DNA of 64,000 bases from Mycobacterium sp. 852013-50091_SCH5140682 (GTDB lineage Bacteria; Actinomycetota; Actinomycetes; Mycobacteriales; Mycobacteriaceae), in NCBI RefSeq assembly GCF_001665685.1, contig NZ_LZTB01000130.1, positions 124,001 through 188,000 on the forward strand, written 5' to 3'. The notes under the pieces were generated by a model that had not been told where the DNA came from, searched no databases, and was given only the letters and a program-made list of their open reading frames with translations. Every line of letters starts with the position of its first letter. Within the stretch, counting starts at the first letter, position 1. Of this stretch, positions 27,416 to 34,500 are shown piece by piece. A program made the position numbers and the translations under genes.

Positions 27416-27431
27416 CCGATGCGCGGGCTGC

Positions 27432-28097
27432 TCAGCAGTCCTGAACCGGCACCTGTGCCAGCAGCTCATCGAGGAAACCGCTGGCCTCCTCGCCCGCACG
27501 GTCGACCTCACCCGCGGCGATGGCCTCGACCAGCCCGTCGTGCGGTATGGAGCGGGCGTGCGGCGTGCGACTCGTGGCGGCGACGCTGGCCAGGATGGCC
27601 TCGGTGAGCCCGCGGTAGAGCTCGATCAGCACGGTGTTGTGGGACGCGCGTACCACGGCGAGATGGAATTCGGTATCCACGCGGGCGAAATCGTCGTCGG
27701 ACGCGCCATCGCGCCCGCCCAGGAGGGCGCGCAGCTCGGCCAGGTCCTGCTCGGTGCGGGCCCTGGCGGCCAGCCTGGCTCCTTCGACCTCCAGGCAACG
27801 CCGGACCTGCAGCACCTCCCGCAACTCGGATCCGCACAGCCTGCGCAGCGCGCCGGATACCTCGCTGGTGGCGCGCACATAGGTGCCGTCGCCCTGGCGG
27901 ACCTCGAAGATGCCGCTGTGGGCCAAGGCCCGAATCGCTTCACGCACGGTGTTGCGGCCGACGCCCAACGCCTCGACAAGCTCGGGTTCGGTCGGGATCT
28001 TCGCGTTGACCGGCCATTCTCCCGAGCTGACCGACGCGCGCAGCTGCTCGATCACCTGGTCAACCAGCCCGGTGCGCCGGGTTGTGACAAGCGGCAC
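27432..28097 (-). CDS. GntR/FadR-family regulator
   Basis: 221 residues: an N-terminal winged helix (PTEPELVEALGVGRNTVREA) and an all-helical FCD ligand domain with metal-ligand candidates Asp and His (VDTEFHLAVVRASHN). GTG start with AAAGGA eight bases upstream. It is divergent from an MFS exporter of the CynX/NimT type, with an imperfect palindrome between them; control of that transporter is likely. Confidence 0.88.
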   Translation of the reverse strand: MPLVTTRRTGLVDQVIEQLRASVSSGEWPVNAKIPTEPELVEALGVGRNTVREAIRALAHSGIFEVRQGDGTYVRATSEVSGALRRLCGSELREVLQVRRCLEVEGARLAARARTEQDLAELRALLGGRDGASDDDFARVDTEFHLAVVRASHNTVLIELYRGLTEAILASVAATSRTPHARSIPHDGLVEAIAAGEVDRAGEEASGFLDELLAQVPVQDC

Positions 28098-28116
28098 GGG
28101 AAAATCCTTTCATCCA

Positions 28117-28138
28117 ATCATGGGATGTATGTCATCAT
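28117..28138. promoter_or_regulatory. Candidate GntR operator
   Basis: A 22-base imperfect dyad, ATCATGGGATG followed by its partner arm TATGTCATCAT, with 14 of 22 positions symmetric. It lies between the divergent GntR and MFS starts and ends six bases before the MFS GTG. Confidence 0.35.
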
Positions 28139-28144
28139 AGCCGA

Positions 28145-29398
28145 GTGACTCAGAACGTACAGAGCAATCCGCCACATACCTATGAGCACGATCTCGAACT
28201 CGAACTCGACGGCACGGTGGAACTTCGCCCTGCCGCGATGGCCGCAGGCGGGGCCCTGCTGGTCGTCGCCGTGGTCCTCACCGCGTTGAACCTGCGGCCG
28301 GCGATCACCAGCGTCGGCCCGTTGCTGGGTGAGATGCGTGCAGCACTGGGCGCCTCGGCCATCTGGGCCGGCGCCCTGACCACGCTGCCGGTGCTGTGCT
28401 TCGCCGCCGCAGGCATGGCCGCGCCCTGGCTGGCCCGCCGCGTCGGGCTGGGCAACGCGATCTCGCTGGCGCTTGTCGTCCTCAGCGTCGGCCTTGTGAT
28501 CCGCGTGCTCGACGGCCAGTACGTCGTGATCGGCGGCACCCTGGTCGCCAGCGCCGGAATCGCCCTGGTCAACGTGCTCATACCGGTCGTCATCAAAGGT
28601 TCTTTCCCCGCTCAGATCGGCCTGATGACCGGCGTCTACACCGCAGCCCTGCAGGGTGGCGGTGCGCTGGGCTCCGCGATCACCCCGCCACTGGAGCCGC
28701 TGCTAGGCGGGTGGCGCCCGGCCGTCGGCAGCTGGGTGCTGCTGGCCGTGCTCGCGCTCTTGCTCTGGGTGCCGGCCTCGCGCGCCATCCGCGGTGCACG
28801 CGCGACCGCCCCGGCCGGTGAGGGGCGCAGCCGATCCCTGCTACGCAGCCCACTGGCCTGGACGGTGACCCTGTTCTTCGGCTGCCAGGCGTTTCTGGCC
28901 TACATCGTGATGGGCTGGCTGCCCGAGGTGTTCATCGACAACGGGGTCAGCAAGAGCGACGCCGGCCTGCTGCTGGGTCTCGTGTCGGTGCTGGCCGTGC
29001 CGATCAGCCTGATCATCCCGCCGCTGGCCGCGCGCCAGAAGAACCAGAGCGGATGGATCGTCGGACTCGGCGTTCTCGGATTCATCGGCATGGCCGGGCT
29101 GCTGGTCGCTCCGGCGTTCTCACCTCTCCTGTGGAGCTTCCTCGTCGGCATCGGCATGAGTGTGTTCTCGTTGGGGCTCACCGTGATTGCGCTGCGCGCC
29201 CGCAATGCCGAGGACACCGCTCGGCTGTCCGGCATGGTGCAGGGCCTGGGCTACCTGATCGCCTCGACGGGGCCGTTCCTGTTCGGCCTGTTGCACGAGG
29301 TGACCGCCGGCTGGACGGTGCCGTGGATCATGGTGCTGGTGGTCTATTCGGTGCAGATGGTCGCCGGAGCGCTGGCTGGGCGTGATCGCTACGTATGA
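28145..29398 (+). CDS. MFS transporter, CynX/NimT-type
   Basis: 417 residues with about twelve transmembrane segments after a short acidic cytoplasmic N-terminus (residues 1-35). The early motif NLRPAITSVGPLL is characteristic of the CynX/NimT branch, which includes cyanate and 2-nitroimidazole transporters in E. coli. The substrate here is unknown. GTG start; the operator candidate ends six bases before it. The divergent GntR protein is the probable regulator. Confidence 0.88.
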   Translation: MTQNVQSNPPHTYEHDLELELDGTVELRPAAMAAGGALLVVAVVLTALNLRPAITSVGPLLGEMRAALGASAIWAGALTTLPVLCFAAAGMAAPWLARRVGLGNAISLALVVLSVGLVIRVLDGQYVVIGGTLVASAGIALVNVLIPVVIKGSFPAQIGLMTGVYTAALQGGGALGSAITPPLEPLLGGWRPAVGSWVLLAVLALLLWVPASRAIRGARATAPAGEGRSRSLLRSPLAWTVTLFFGCQAFLAYIVMGWLPEVFIDNGVSKSDAGLLLGLVSVLAVPISLIIPPLAARQKNQSGWIVGLGVLGFIGMAGLLVAPAFSPLLWSFLVGIGMSVFSLGLTVIALRARNAEDTARLSGMVQGLGYLIASTGPFLFGLLHEVTAGWTVPWIMVLVVYSVQMVAGALAGRDRYV

Positions 29399-29428
29399 CG
29401 TGATTGGCGACGGGTTCGGGTGGTCGTG

Positions 29429-29434
29429 TAGCCT
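29429..29434 (+). promoter_or_regulatory. -10 element for the DAHP synthase leader transcript
   Basis: TAGCCT matches TANNNT and ends seven bases before GTG 29442, so the transcript should start at the leader-peptide codon. A weak -35 candidate, TTGGCG, is at 29404-29409 with a 19-base spacer. Confidence 0.5.
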
Positions 29435-29441
29435 GGCCGAC

Positions 29442-29516
29442 GTGAACATCGGTGTATGCGTCGGCTATTGGCGCTTTATCGAGGCTCCGGGCGGAGCCGA
29501 TAAAGCGCAGCGTTAA
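29442..29516 (+). CDS. Aromatic leader peptide (Tyr-Trp-Arg-Phe), 24 residues
   Basis: A 24-codon frame, GTG start and TAA stop, lies upstream of the DAHP synthase gene. Residues 9-12 are Tyr-Trp-Arg-Phe, placing all three aromatic amino acids in a four-codon window, encoded just before and inside the left arm of a strong hairpin. The -10 hexamer seven bases upstream predicts a leaderless mRNA, so no ribosome site is needed. This is the expected design of a ribosome-mediated attenuator: slow translation at these codons would change downstream folding. Corynebacterium glutamicum has a comparable short peptide before aroF. No conservation check was possible. Confidence 0.6.
   Translation: MNIGVCVGYWRFIEAPGGADKAQR
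29471..29508 (+). promoter_or_regulatory. Leader hairpin 1 (pause/attenuator stem)
   Basis: Stem of GCGCTTTATC (29471-29480) and GGCTCC (29483-29488) with GGAGCC (29493-29498) and GATAAAGCGC (29499-29508): 16 base pairs, a GA bulge and a GGGC loop. The left arm starts at the Trp codon and includes the Arg and Phe codons. The segment GGCTCCGGG (29483-29491) is also perfectly complementary to CCCGGAGCC (29528-29536), so a competing fold exists. Confidence 0.6.
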
Positions 29517-29537
29517 GCACGCATCCACCCGGAGCCC

Positions 29538-29563
29538 AGGCAGTGACCATCAGGTTGCTGCCT
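29538..29563 (+). terminator. Leader hairpin 2, terminator-like
   Basis: AGGCAGTGACC and GGTTGCTGCCT pair over 11 bases (two G-T wobbles) around an ATCA tetraloop, followed by TTTC. The U-tract is short, so termination would be weak or Rho-dependent. It lies between the leader-peptide stop and the DAHP synthase gene. Confidence 0.4.
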
Positions 29564-29575
29564 TTCGTCATTCAA

Positions 29576-29619
29576 GGGCGCCGGATGTTTTTGCAGGTGC
29601 CCACCACCAGGAAGGCACC
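29576..29619 (+). promoter_or_regulatory. Alternative stems around the DAHP synthase ribosome site
   Basis: GGTGCC (29596-29601) can pair with GGCACC (29614-29619), enclosing part of the ribosome site AGGAAGG (29609-29615), or GGTGCCC can pair with GGGCGCC (29576-29582). The two pairings exclude each other, so translation initiation could also be regulated. Confidence 0.35.
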
Positions 29620-29625
29620 CCAACA

Positions 29626-30675
29626 ATGACTTTCGCGCAGATCGTCACGCCGCCCGCCACATCGGACCGGCGGATCCGAAGTTTCAGCGCGATACCCAGC
29701 CCACACGACGTGCTCACCGAGTTCCCGCTGGGTGCCCGGCGGGCCGAGAAGGTGGCCCGCGACCGCGACGAGATCGCCGAGATCCTGGCCGGCCGCGATG
29801 ACCGGCTGCTGGTCGTGGTGGGCCCGTGCTCGGTGCACGATCCGGCAGCTGCGCTCGATTACGCGAGTCGGCTGGTCCGGGTGGCCGACGAACTCGGTGA
29901 CCGGCTCAAGATCGTCATGCGCGTCTACTTCGAGAAGCCGCGTACGACGGTCGGCTGGAAGGGCCTGATCAACGATCCGGACATGGACGGCACCTTCGAC
30001 GTGGCCCGCGGCCTGCGGGTAGCGCGCAAGCTGCTGCTCGACGTCATCGACATCGGGCTGCCCGTCGGATGCGAATTCCTCGAGCCCACCAGCCCGCAGT
30101 ACATCGCCGACGCGGTGGCCTGGGGTGCGATCGGCGCCCGTACCACCGAATCCCAGGTGCACCGCCAGCTGGCGTCCGGGCTGTCGATGCCGGTCGGGTT
30201 CAAGAACGGAACCGACGGCAACGTCCAGGTTGCCGTCGAGGGCGTGAAAGCCGCTGCGGCCGAACATGTCTTCTTCGGGATGGACGACATGGGGCGCGGT
30301 GCGGTGGTCAGCACCGAAGGCAATGAGGACTGCCATGTGATCTTGCGCGGTGGCACCGACGGACCCAATTACGGCGCCGACTCCGTGACCGCCGCGGCAG
30401 CCAAGCTCACCGCGGCCGGGCTGCCTGGCCGCATCGTGATCGATTGCAGCCACGCCAATTCCGGCAAGGATCATGTGCGGCAGGCGGTTGTCGCCGGCGA
30501 GGTGGCGCAACTGGTGCGCGACGGTCTGCCGGTCAGCGGTGTGATGCTGGAGAGCTTCATCGTCGCGGGCGCCCAAGCACCCGAGGCCCGTCCGTTGACC
30601 TACGGGCAGTCGGTCACCGACAAATGCATGGACTGGGACACAACCGATTCGGTGTTGCGGGAACTGGCGGGTTAG
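29626..30675 (+). CDS. 3-deoxy-D-arabino-heptulosonate 7-phosphate synthase, type I
   Basis: 349 residues of the type I alpha (AroF/G/H) DAHP synthase family, the entry enzyme of the shikimate pathway joining phosphoenolpyruvate and erythrose 4-phosphate. Motifs: VVVGPCSVHDP (metal Cys), EKPRTTVGWKGLINDP, GARTTESQVHR and IDCSHANSGKDH. Slow-growing mycobacteria rely on the unrelated type II enzyme (Rv2178c), so this is probably an additional isozyme. ATG with AGGAAGG ten bases upstream. The long leader with an aromatic leader peptide suggests feedback at the level of expression. The 3' end overlaps the convergent PPE gene by three bases. Confidence 0.93.
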   Translation: MTFAQIVTPPATSDRRIRSFSAIPSPHDVLTEFPLGARRAEKVARDRDEIAEILAGRDDRLLVVVGPCSVHDPAAALDYASRLVRVADELGDRLKIVMRVYFEKPRTTVGWKGLINDPDMDGTFDVARGLRVARKLLLDVIDIGLPVGCEFLEPTSPQYIADAVAWGAIGARTTESQVHRQLASGLSMPVGFKNGTDGNVQVAVEGVKAAAAEHVFFGMDDMGRGAVVSTEGNEDCHVILRGGTDGPNYGADSVTAAAAKLTAAGLPGRIVIDCSHANSGKDHVRQAVVAGEVAQLVRDGLPVSGVMLESFIVAGAQAPEARPLTYGQSVTDKCMDWDTTDSVLRELAG

Positions 30676-32153
30676 CTCGGTAGCTGGCGCCCCTCGGTCT
30701 CGCCGGGCGCAGCGTCCCAGCTTCCGGGCATCATGGGAACCGTTGGGCTGCCCAGGTTTTCGTCGGACCTGCTGGTCAACCCGGCCGGTGCGCCAGCTGT
30801 CGATTTGGCATTCGTACCTGCGAAACCGATCGGCCCGGCGCCGGCGTGGGACATCGTGGTGGTTGCCGCCCCGGGCGGTGTCGGTGTCGCGCCGTCCATC
30901 GTCATGAACTCGTGACGGTAGCCGCGGTCCTGGGCTCCTGCGTTGCGCCGCTTGCGATTCCGGCTTCGCGCACGGGTGGCCGCGGCTACGCCCGCCAACG
31001 CGGCAGCGGAGCTGCCCAGCGGCGCTTCGGCCGGGGTCACCGCGCCGTGCCGCATGGACGGCCCGAAGCGCCACCCGGGGCCGTCGCCACGGACGGCGTA
31101 TCCGATGCCTTCGCTGCCGGTGGGCGTGGCCGGTGACGAGGCCTCGGCCGGCGTACCCCCGGCCGGGGCGGTGCTGGAACTCGGGGCACTGCCCACAGCC
31201 GTCGACGACGGCGCTGTGAGCGCAACGGCATGCGGCTGGTCGGCCGGCTGGTGGGCCACGACGGCGGCGGGTTCCTCGGCCGGTGCCTCGGAGGCCTGCA
31301 CGAGGCCGGACAGGCCGAGTGCGATCGGGACCGCCACCGAGGCAGCCGAACCCATGATCGCGGCGTACAGCGGGGTGCCCATGAGGGCGAACGTGGCCGC
31401 GTAGGCGAAGACGTAGAGCAGCGGCATCCAGGTGGTGATCGCGGTCGACGGGCTGGTCGCGAAGTCGACGATGATCTGGTAAATCGTGCCGACCGGATCG
31501 GTGACCAATTGCTTGAGCGCGCGGTACATGCTCAGGAAGTGCTCGGAGCCAGACAGCCACTCTTCGATGGGGTCGTCGAACTGCAGCGCCCTCGCCGACG
31601 CGCGGGCGACCGGGGGAGCGAGCAGCACCGGCGCCTCGGTGGTCGACGGTGCCGCCGCGACGGCGGTTTCCGCGCCGGCCTGATACGCCGTCATGGCAGT
31701 GGCGGCTTGGATCCACATCCGGATGTAGTCGGCCTCGTTGAGGGCGATGGGAATGGTGTTGACGCCGAAGAAGTTCGTCGCCACCAACGCGCCGTGCGTC
31801 GCGTGGTTCGCCGCCAACTCGGCCATCGTCGGAATGGCCGCCAGCGCCGCGCTGTACGCCGCGGCGGCGCTTTCGACCTGATGGGCAACCGTGGCGGTGT
31901 TCGCGCTCGTCTGGCTCAGCCAGGCCGCGTAGGGCGCGTGTGCGGCGGCGTACCGTTCGGCGCTCGGGCCCTGCCATGCCCCCGCCTGCACCGTGCCCAC
32001 CACGGTCGTGAGTTCGGCTGCGGCCGAGGCGTACTCGGTACTCAACGCATTCCACGCGGCTGCTGCTGCCAGCAGCGGTCCGGCTCCGGGCCCACTGCTG
32101 ATCAGCGTCGAGTGCACTTCGGGCGGCAGCGCCATCCATACCGGGGCGGTCAT
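30672..32153 (-). CDS. PPE family protein, PPW subgroup
   Basis: 493 residues. The PPE domain covers about residues 1-180 (PPE at 10-12, the helix-hairpin motif GAWQGPSAERY). Hydrophobic segments follow around residues 225-270, then a low-complexity Ala/Pro linker, a basic region (SRNRKRRN) and the C-terminal PxxPxxW signature (PMMPGSW) of the PPE-PPW group. Such proteins are exported by ESX systems, usually with a PE partner; none is adjacent. The start at 32153 has GGAG nearby. The iron-box-like site upstream overlaps its -10, and heme oxygenase is the upstream neighbour, suggesting a role in iron or heme acquisition. Confidence 0.9.
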   Translation of the reverse strand: MTAPVWMALPPEVHSTLISSGPGAGPLLAAAAAWNALSTEYASAAAELTTVVGTVQAGAWQGPSAERYAAAHAPYAAWLSQTSANTATVAHQVESAAAAYSAALAAIPTMAELAANHATHGALVATNFFGVNTIPIALNEADYIRMWIQAATAMTAYQAGAETAVAAAPSTTEAPVLLAPPVARASARALQFDDPIEEWLSGSEHFLSMYRALKQLVTDPVGTIYQIIVDFATSPSTAITTWMPLLYVFAYAATFALMGTPLYAAIMGSAASVAVPIALGLSGLVQASEAPAEEPAAVVAHQPADQPHAVALTAPSSTAVGSAPSSSTAPAGGTPAEASSPATPTGSEGIGYAVRGDGPGWRFGPSMRHGAVTPAEAPLGSSAAALAGVAAATRARSRNRKRRNAGAQDRGYRHEFMTMDGATPTPPGAATTTMSHAGAGPIGFAGTNAKSTAGAPAGLTSRSDENLGSPTVPMMPGSWDAAPGETEGRQLPS

Positions 32154-32170
32154 CGATCTCCTCAGTAGAG

Positions 32171-32189
32171 TTTGGTTAGCATAAGCTAA
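32171..32189 (-). promoter_or_regulatory. IdeR-type iron box upstream of PPE gene
   Basis: TTTGGTTAGCATAAGCTAA matches the IdeR consensus (TTAGGTTAGSCTAACCTAA) at 16 of 19 positions, with the core palindrome GTTAGC-N4-GCTAAC. On the minus strand the -10 hexamer TATGCT (32178-32183) lies inside it, so iron-loaded IdeR should block transcription of the PPE gene. Confidence 0.65.
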
Positions 32190-32239
32190 CTCGAAATTTT
32201 CCGGGTGCGCCTGTTTGCCGGTCGATCGGTGGGAAACGC

Positions 32240-32899
32240 CTAGCGGCAGTAGTCGGCCAGGTTGGCGGTGAGCTCGTCGAACAGGGCCTGATTCAGGCCG
32301 AATGCCACCTTGACCTCGTCGACCACGCGGCCGATGGCTACGTCGTCGAGTCCCAGCCCGTCGAGGCGGGAGCGGTACGCGTCCTTGTACGGCTTGGCGC
32401 GCATCGGGAACGCGTAGAACGCCAGGCCTGCGCCGGCCAGGTGGAAGCTGCGGTCGAGTATCCGGCCGATCGCCTGCCCGCCGGACAGGTCGCCGAGATA
32501 GCGGGTGTAGTGGTGGGCCACCACCGCGCCGCCCCAATCGGCGTCGACGAGCCGGGCGCAGTAGTCGCGCGTGGCGGGGGAGTCGACCTCACGCGGACCG
32601 CCGGGCGCCCAGTGCTCCAGATCGGCGTCGAGTGCCGCCAGCCGCTCCAATGCCGGGTCGTACACCGCGGCCACCGACGGATCGTCCCGCCGGGCCCGCA
32701 CAACGGTTTCCAGGGTGCGATATACCGCCCGTAACCGCAGCAGGTAGTCGACGTAACCCCGAGCGTTGACCCGTCCGCTCAGCAGCTCGCCCATGAACGA
32801 CGAGTGCTCCGCCGCATCGTGTTCGGCCCGCGAGCCCTCCCGCATGGCGACCGACAGTGACCGGTCGATCTCGGATGCGACGGTGGTGCTCGGCGGCAT
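32240..32899 (-). CDS. Heme oxygenase (HmuO-type)
   Basis: 219 residues of the biliverdin-forming heme oxygenase family, releasing iron from heme with O2 and reductant. The proximal heme His is in SRAEHDAAEHSSFM, and the distal helix signature is YLGDLSGGQAIGR. I chose ATG 32899 because GGAG lies six bases before it; ATG 32911 has no ribosome site. It lies upstream of the PPE gene (86-base gap containing the iron box) and downstream of a TetR gene on the same strand. Mycobacteria also have MhuD, a different heme-degrading enzyme. Confidence 0.93.
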   Translation of the reverse strand: MPPSTTVASEIDRSLSVAMREGSRAEHDAAEHSSFMGELLSGRVNARGYVDYLLRLRAVYRTLETVVRARRDDPSVAAVYDPALERLAALDADLEHWAPGGPREVDSPATRDYCARLVDADWGGAVVAHHYTRYLGDLSGGQAIGRILDRSFHLAGAGLAFYAFPMRAKPYKDAYRSRLDGLGLDDVAIGRVVDEVKVAFGLNQALFDELTANLADYCR

Positions 32900-32926
32900 G
32901 CTGTGCTCCATGGTTTTGGCGACAGG

Positions 32927-32947
32927 TTGTCAACATGATGTCGACAA
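32927..32947. promoter_or_regulatory. Palindrome upstream of heme oxygenase
   Basis: A 21-base near-perfect dyad with arms TTGTCAACAT and ATGTCGACAA (about 18 of 21 positions symmetric) lies between the TetR gene and the heme oxygenase start. It is a candidate operator for that TetR protein. Confidence 0.5.
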
Positions 32948-32987
32948 TGTGTCAGGAAACTAGCATCGCACGCCCTCGGACGGGGGT

Positions 32988-33554
32988 CTACGTCGGCGCG
33001 CCCACCGCCCGCAGGATGAAGCTCTCGATCGCGCCGGTCGGCAGATGCCGCGGTGCCAGGCATGCGTGGATCAGCGAGATGGTCGCGGACTCGTCGTCGA
33101 CGGCGAACCGGCCCGCGGCCACGCCGTCGGCCAGGATGGCACGCAGCACGTCTTCGACGGCCACGACGTGCTCACGGATCGCCAGCATCGTGTCGGTGGA
33201 CAGTGCCCCGTAGAGCTGCGGCCCGAATCCCATGTGGAATTGCTGACCGGCGTCGAGTTGATGCCGGATGAACACCGCCAGCCGCTCGGCCGGATCCTCG
33301 ACGTCGGTGAGTGCGGCGCGCAGTCCGTCGAGGTAGCGATTCGTCTCATGTGATGCGAACGCGACGACCACCGCCTCCTTGTCCGCGAAGTGGTGATAAA
33401 TCGCGGTGCGCCCGATACCGGCTGCGGCGGCAAGCTTGGCCATGGTGATGGCGTCGAAACTGTGGTCGGCCATCAGCGTGGCGAACGCATCGAAGACACG
33501 CTGTTGGACCAGCTCGCGGTGCTCCTCTACGGAAGCGGCGGTGATCCTTGGCAC
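32988..33554 (-). CDS. TetR-family regulator
   Basis: 188 residues. The N-terminal HTH runs from VFDAFATLMADHSFDAITM through LAAAAGIGRTAIYHHFADKE. The C-terminal part is a typical ligand domain. GTG start with TAGAGT (33561-33566 on this strand) six bases upstream, giving a leaderless mRNA. Heme oxygenase follows on the same strand after 88 bases that include a 21-base palindrome, so regulation of heme oxygenase is plausible. Confidence 0.88.
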   Translation of the reverse strand: MPRITAASVEEHRELVQQRVFDAFATLMADHSFDAITMAKLAAAAGIGRTAIYHHFADKEAVVVAFASHETNRYLDGLRAALTDVEDPAERLAVFIRHQLDAGQQFHMGFGPQLYGALSTDTMLAIREHVVAVEDVLRAILADGVAAGRFAVDDESATISLIHACLAPRHLPTGAIESFILRAVGAPT

Positions 33555-33674
33555 ACATTGACTCTAACGTTCCGCCGATCGCACACACGTGTGCGGCGGA
33601 CCTTGTCTCAGGCGTTTCTGGGCGGCGCGAACCTGTTGGGCACCAGAGGGATTCGACGGTCCCGGAAACGACGA

Positions 33675-33696
33675 AGGCCCGGCGACTGCCGGGCCT
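33675..33696 (-). terminator. Intrinsic terminator-like hairpin after tRNA cluster
   Basis: AGGCCCGGC and GCCGGGCCT form a perfect 9-base-pair stem with a 4-base loop. On the minus strand it is followed by a T-rich but interrupted stretch. It lies just downstream of tRNA-Val(GAC) and 120 bases from the TetR start. Confidence 0.55.
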
Positions 33697-33711
33697 CATC
33701 TGTACCAATTG

Positions 33712-33786
33712 TGGTGCGCGATACTGGGATTGAACCAGTGACCTCTTCCGTGTCAGGGAAGCGCTCTCCCGCTGAGCTAATCGCGC
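33712..33786 (-). tRNA. tRNA-Val (GAC)
   Basis: Cloverleaf with acceptor GCGCGAT/ATCGCGC, anticodon loop CTGACAC (anticodon GAC, Val) and T-arm GGTTCAATCC. CCA is encoded at 33712-33714. Last of three tRNA genes on the minus strand. Confidence 0.95.
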
Positions 33787-33799
33787 GGGTTGAAACTGT

Positions 33800-33873
33800 T
33801 GGAGGTGGAGACGGGAATCGAACCCGCGTGCACGGCTTTGCAGGCCGTTGCCTCACCACTCGGCCACTCCACC
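33800..33873 (-). tRNA. tRNA-Cys (GCA)
   Basis: Acceptor GGTGGAG/CTCCACC, anticodon loop CTGCAAA (anticodon GCA, Cys), T-arm GGTTCGATTCC, U discriminator as expected for Cys. CCA is encoded at 33800-33802. Confidence 0.95.
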
Positions 33874-33900
33874 GCTAGGGTTGATGCCACTGCACCTTCG

Positions 33901-33973
33901 AGCGGATGACGGGATTCGAACCCGCGACCCTCACCTTGGCAAGGTGATGCGCTACCAACTGCGCTACATCCGC
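33901..33973 (-). tRNA. tRNA-Gly (GCC)
   Basis: Acceptor GCGGATG/CATCCGC, anticodon GCC in the loop TTGCCAA (Gly), T-arm GGTTCGAATCC. CCA is not encoded. First gene of the Gly-Cys-Val cluster. Confidence 0.95.
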
Positions 33974-34398
33974 GCGCCACGGGCGAGATCGTCGCCCGTC
34001 GCGATGCAGAACATTAGTGCACGGAGGCGCGCAGACACAAATCCCCATTACGGGAGGGGAAAGGGCACCCAAAATCAGTGTTTCAGAACAGGTCGCGACC
34101 CTCCGGTGAAATCGAAAATCCGTGGGCCATCCCGGTGTCCCTGTGGGGAGGTGGCGCGTCGGCGCGGTCCGGCGACGCCCGTTGCGGGTGCCATCGGGCA
34201 CCGACGACGCTGCGATCGGCGGTGTTGCGCGATGGACTGGAGTGGTGTGAGTTCACTCACGTGGCGGTCTGGAGCGGAGTGCGGTCATGAATGGGACCCG
34301 TCGACCGCGTGGACGTCTGGCCAACGGTTGACCCGGCCCGCTGAGGTGGCGATTCTGGTTACGCCGGGAAGCCGTGCTAATGTTCCACGTCGTTCCCC

Positions 34399-34473
34399 GG
34401 TCTCGTAGCTCAGTGGGAGAGCGTCCGCCTCACACGCGGAAGGTCGCTGGTTCGAACCCAGCCGGGACCACCA
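34399..34473 (+). tRNA. tRNA-Val (CAC)
   Basis: Acceptor GGTCTCG/CGGGACC, anticodon loop CTCACAC (anticodon CAC, Val), T-arm GGTTCGAACCC and an encoded CCA. It faces away from the other three tRNA genes and is followed at once by a terminator. The accessory region begins just downstream, so this gene could be an integration site, but no repeat of its 3' end was found in the window. Confidence 0.95.
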
Positions 34474-34474
34474 C

Positions 34475-34500
34475 AAAAACCCCAATCAGTTGGGGTTTTT
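34475..34500 (+). terminator. Rho-independent terminator of tRNA-Val(CAC)
   Basis: AAAAACCCCAA and TTGGGGTTTTT pair perfectly over 11 bases around a TCAG loop; the T-run forms the end of the stem. It starts two bases after the tRNA CCA. Confidence 0.85.

Noticed and set aside
29572..32139. Long minus-strand frame of 855 codons
   Set aside because: It runs antisense through the DAHP synthase and in another frame through the PPE gene; composition is that of a high-GC shadow and no family is recognisable.
33584..33593. CACACGTGTG palindrome upstream of the TetR gene
   Set aside because: Short self-complementary words like this are common in GC-rich DNA, and it lies upstream of the predicted promoter without a partner site.
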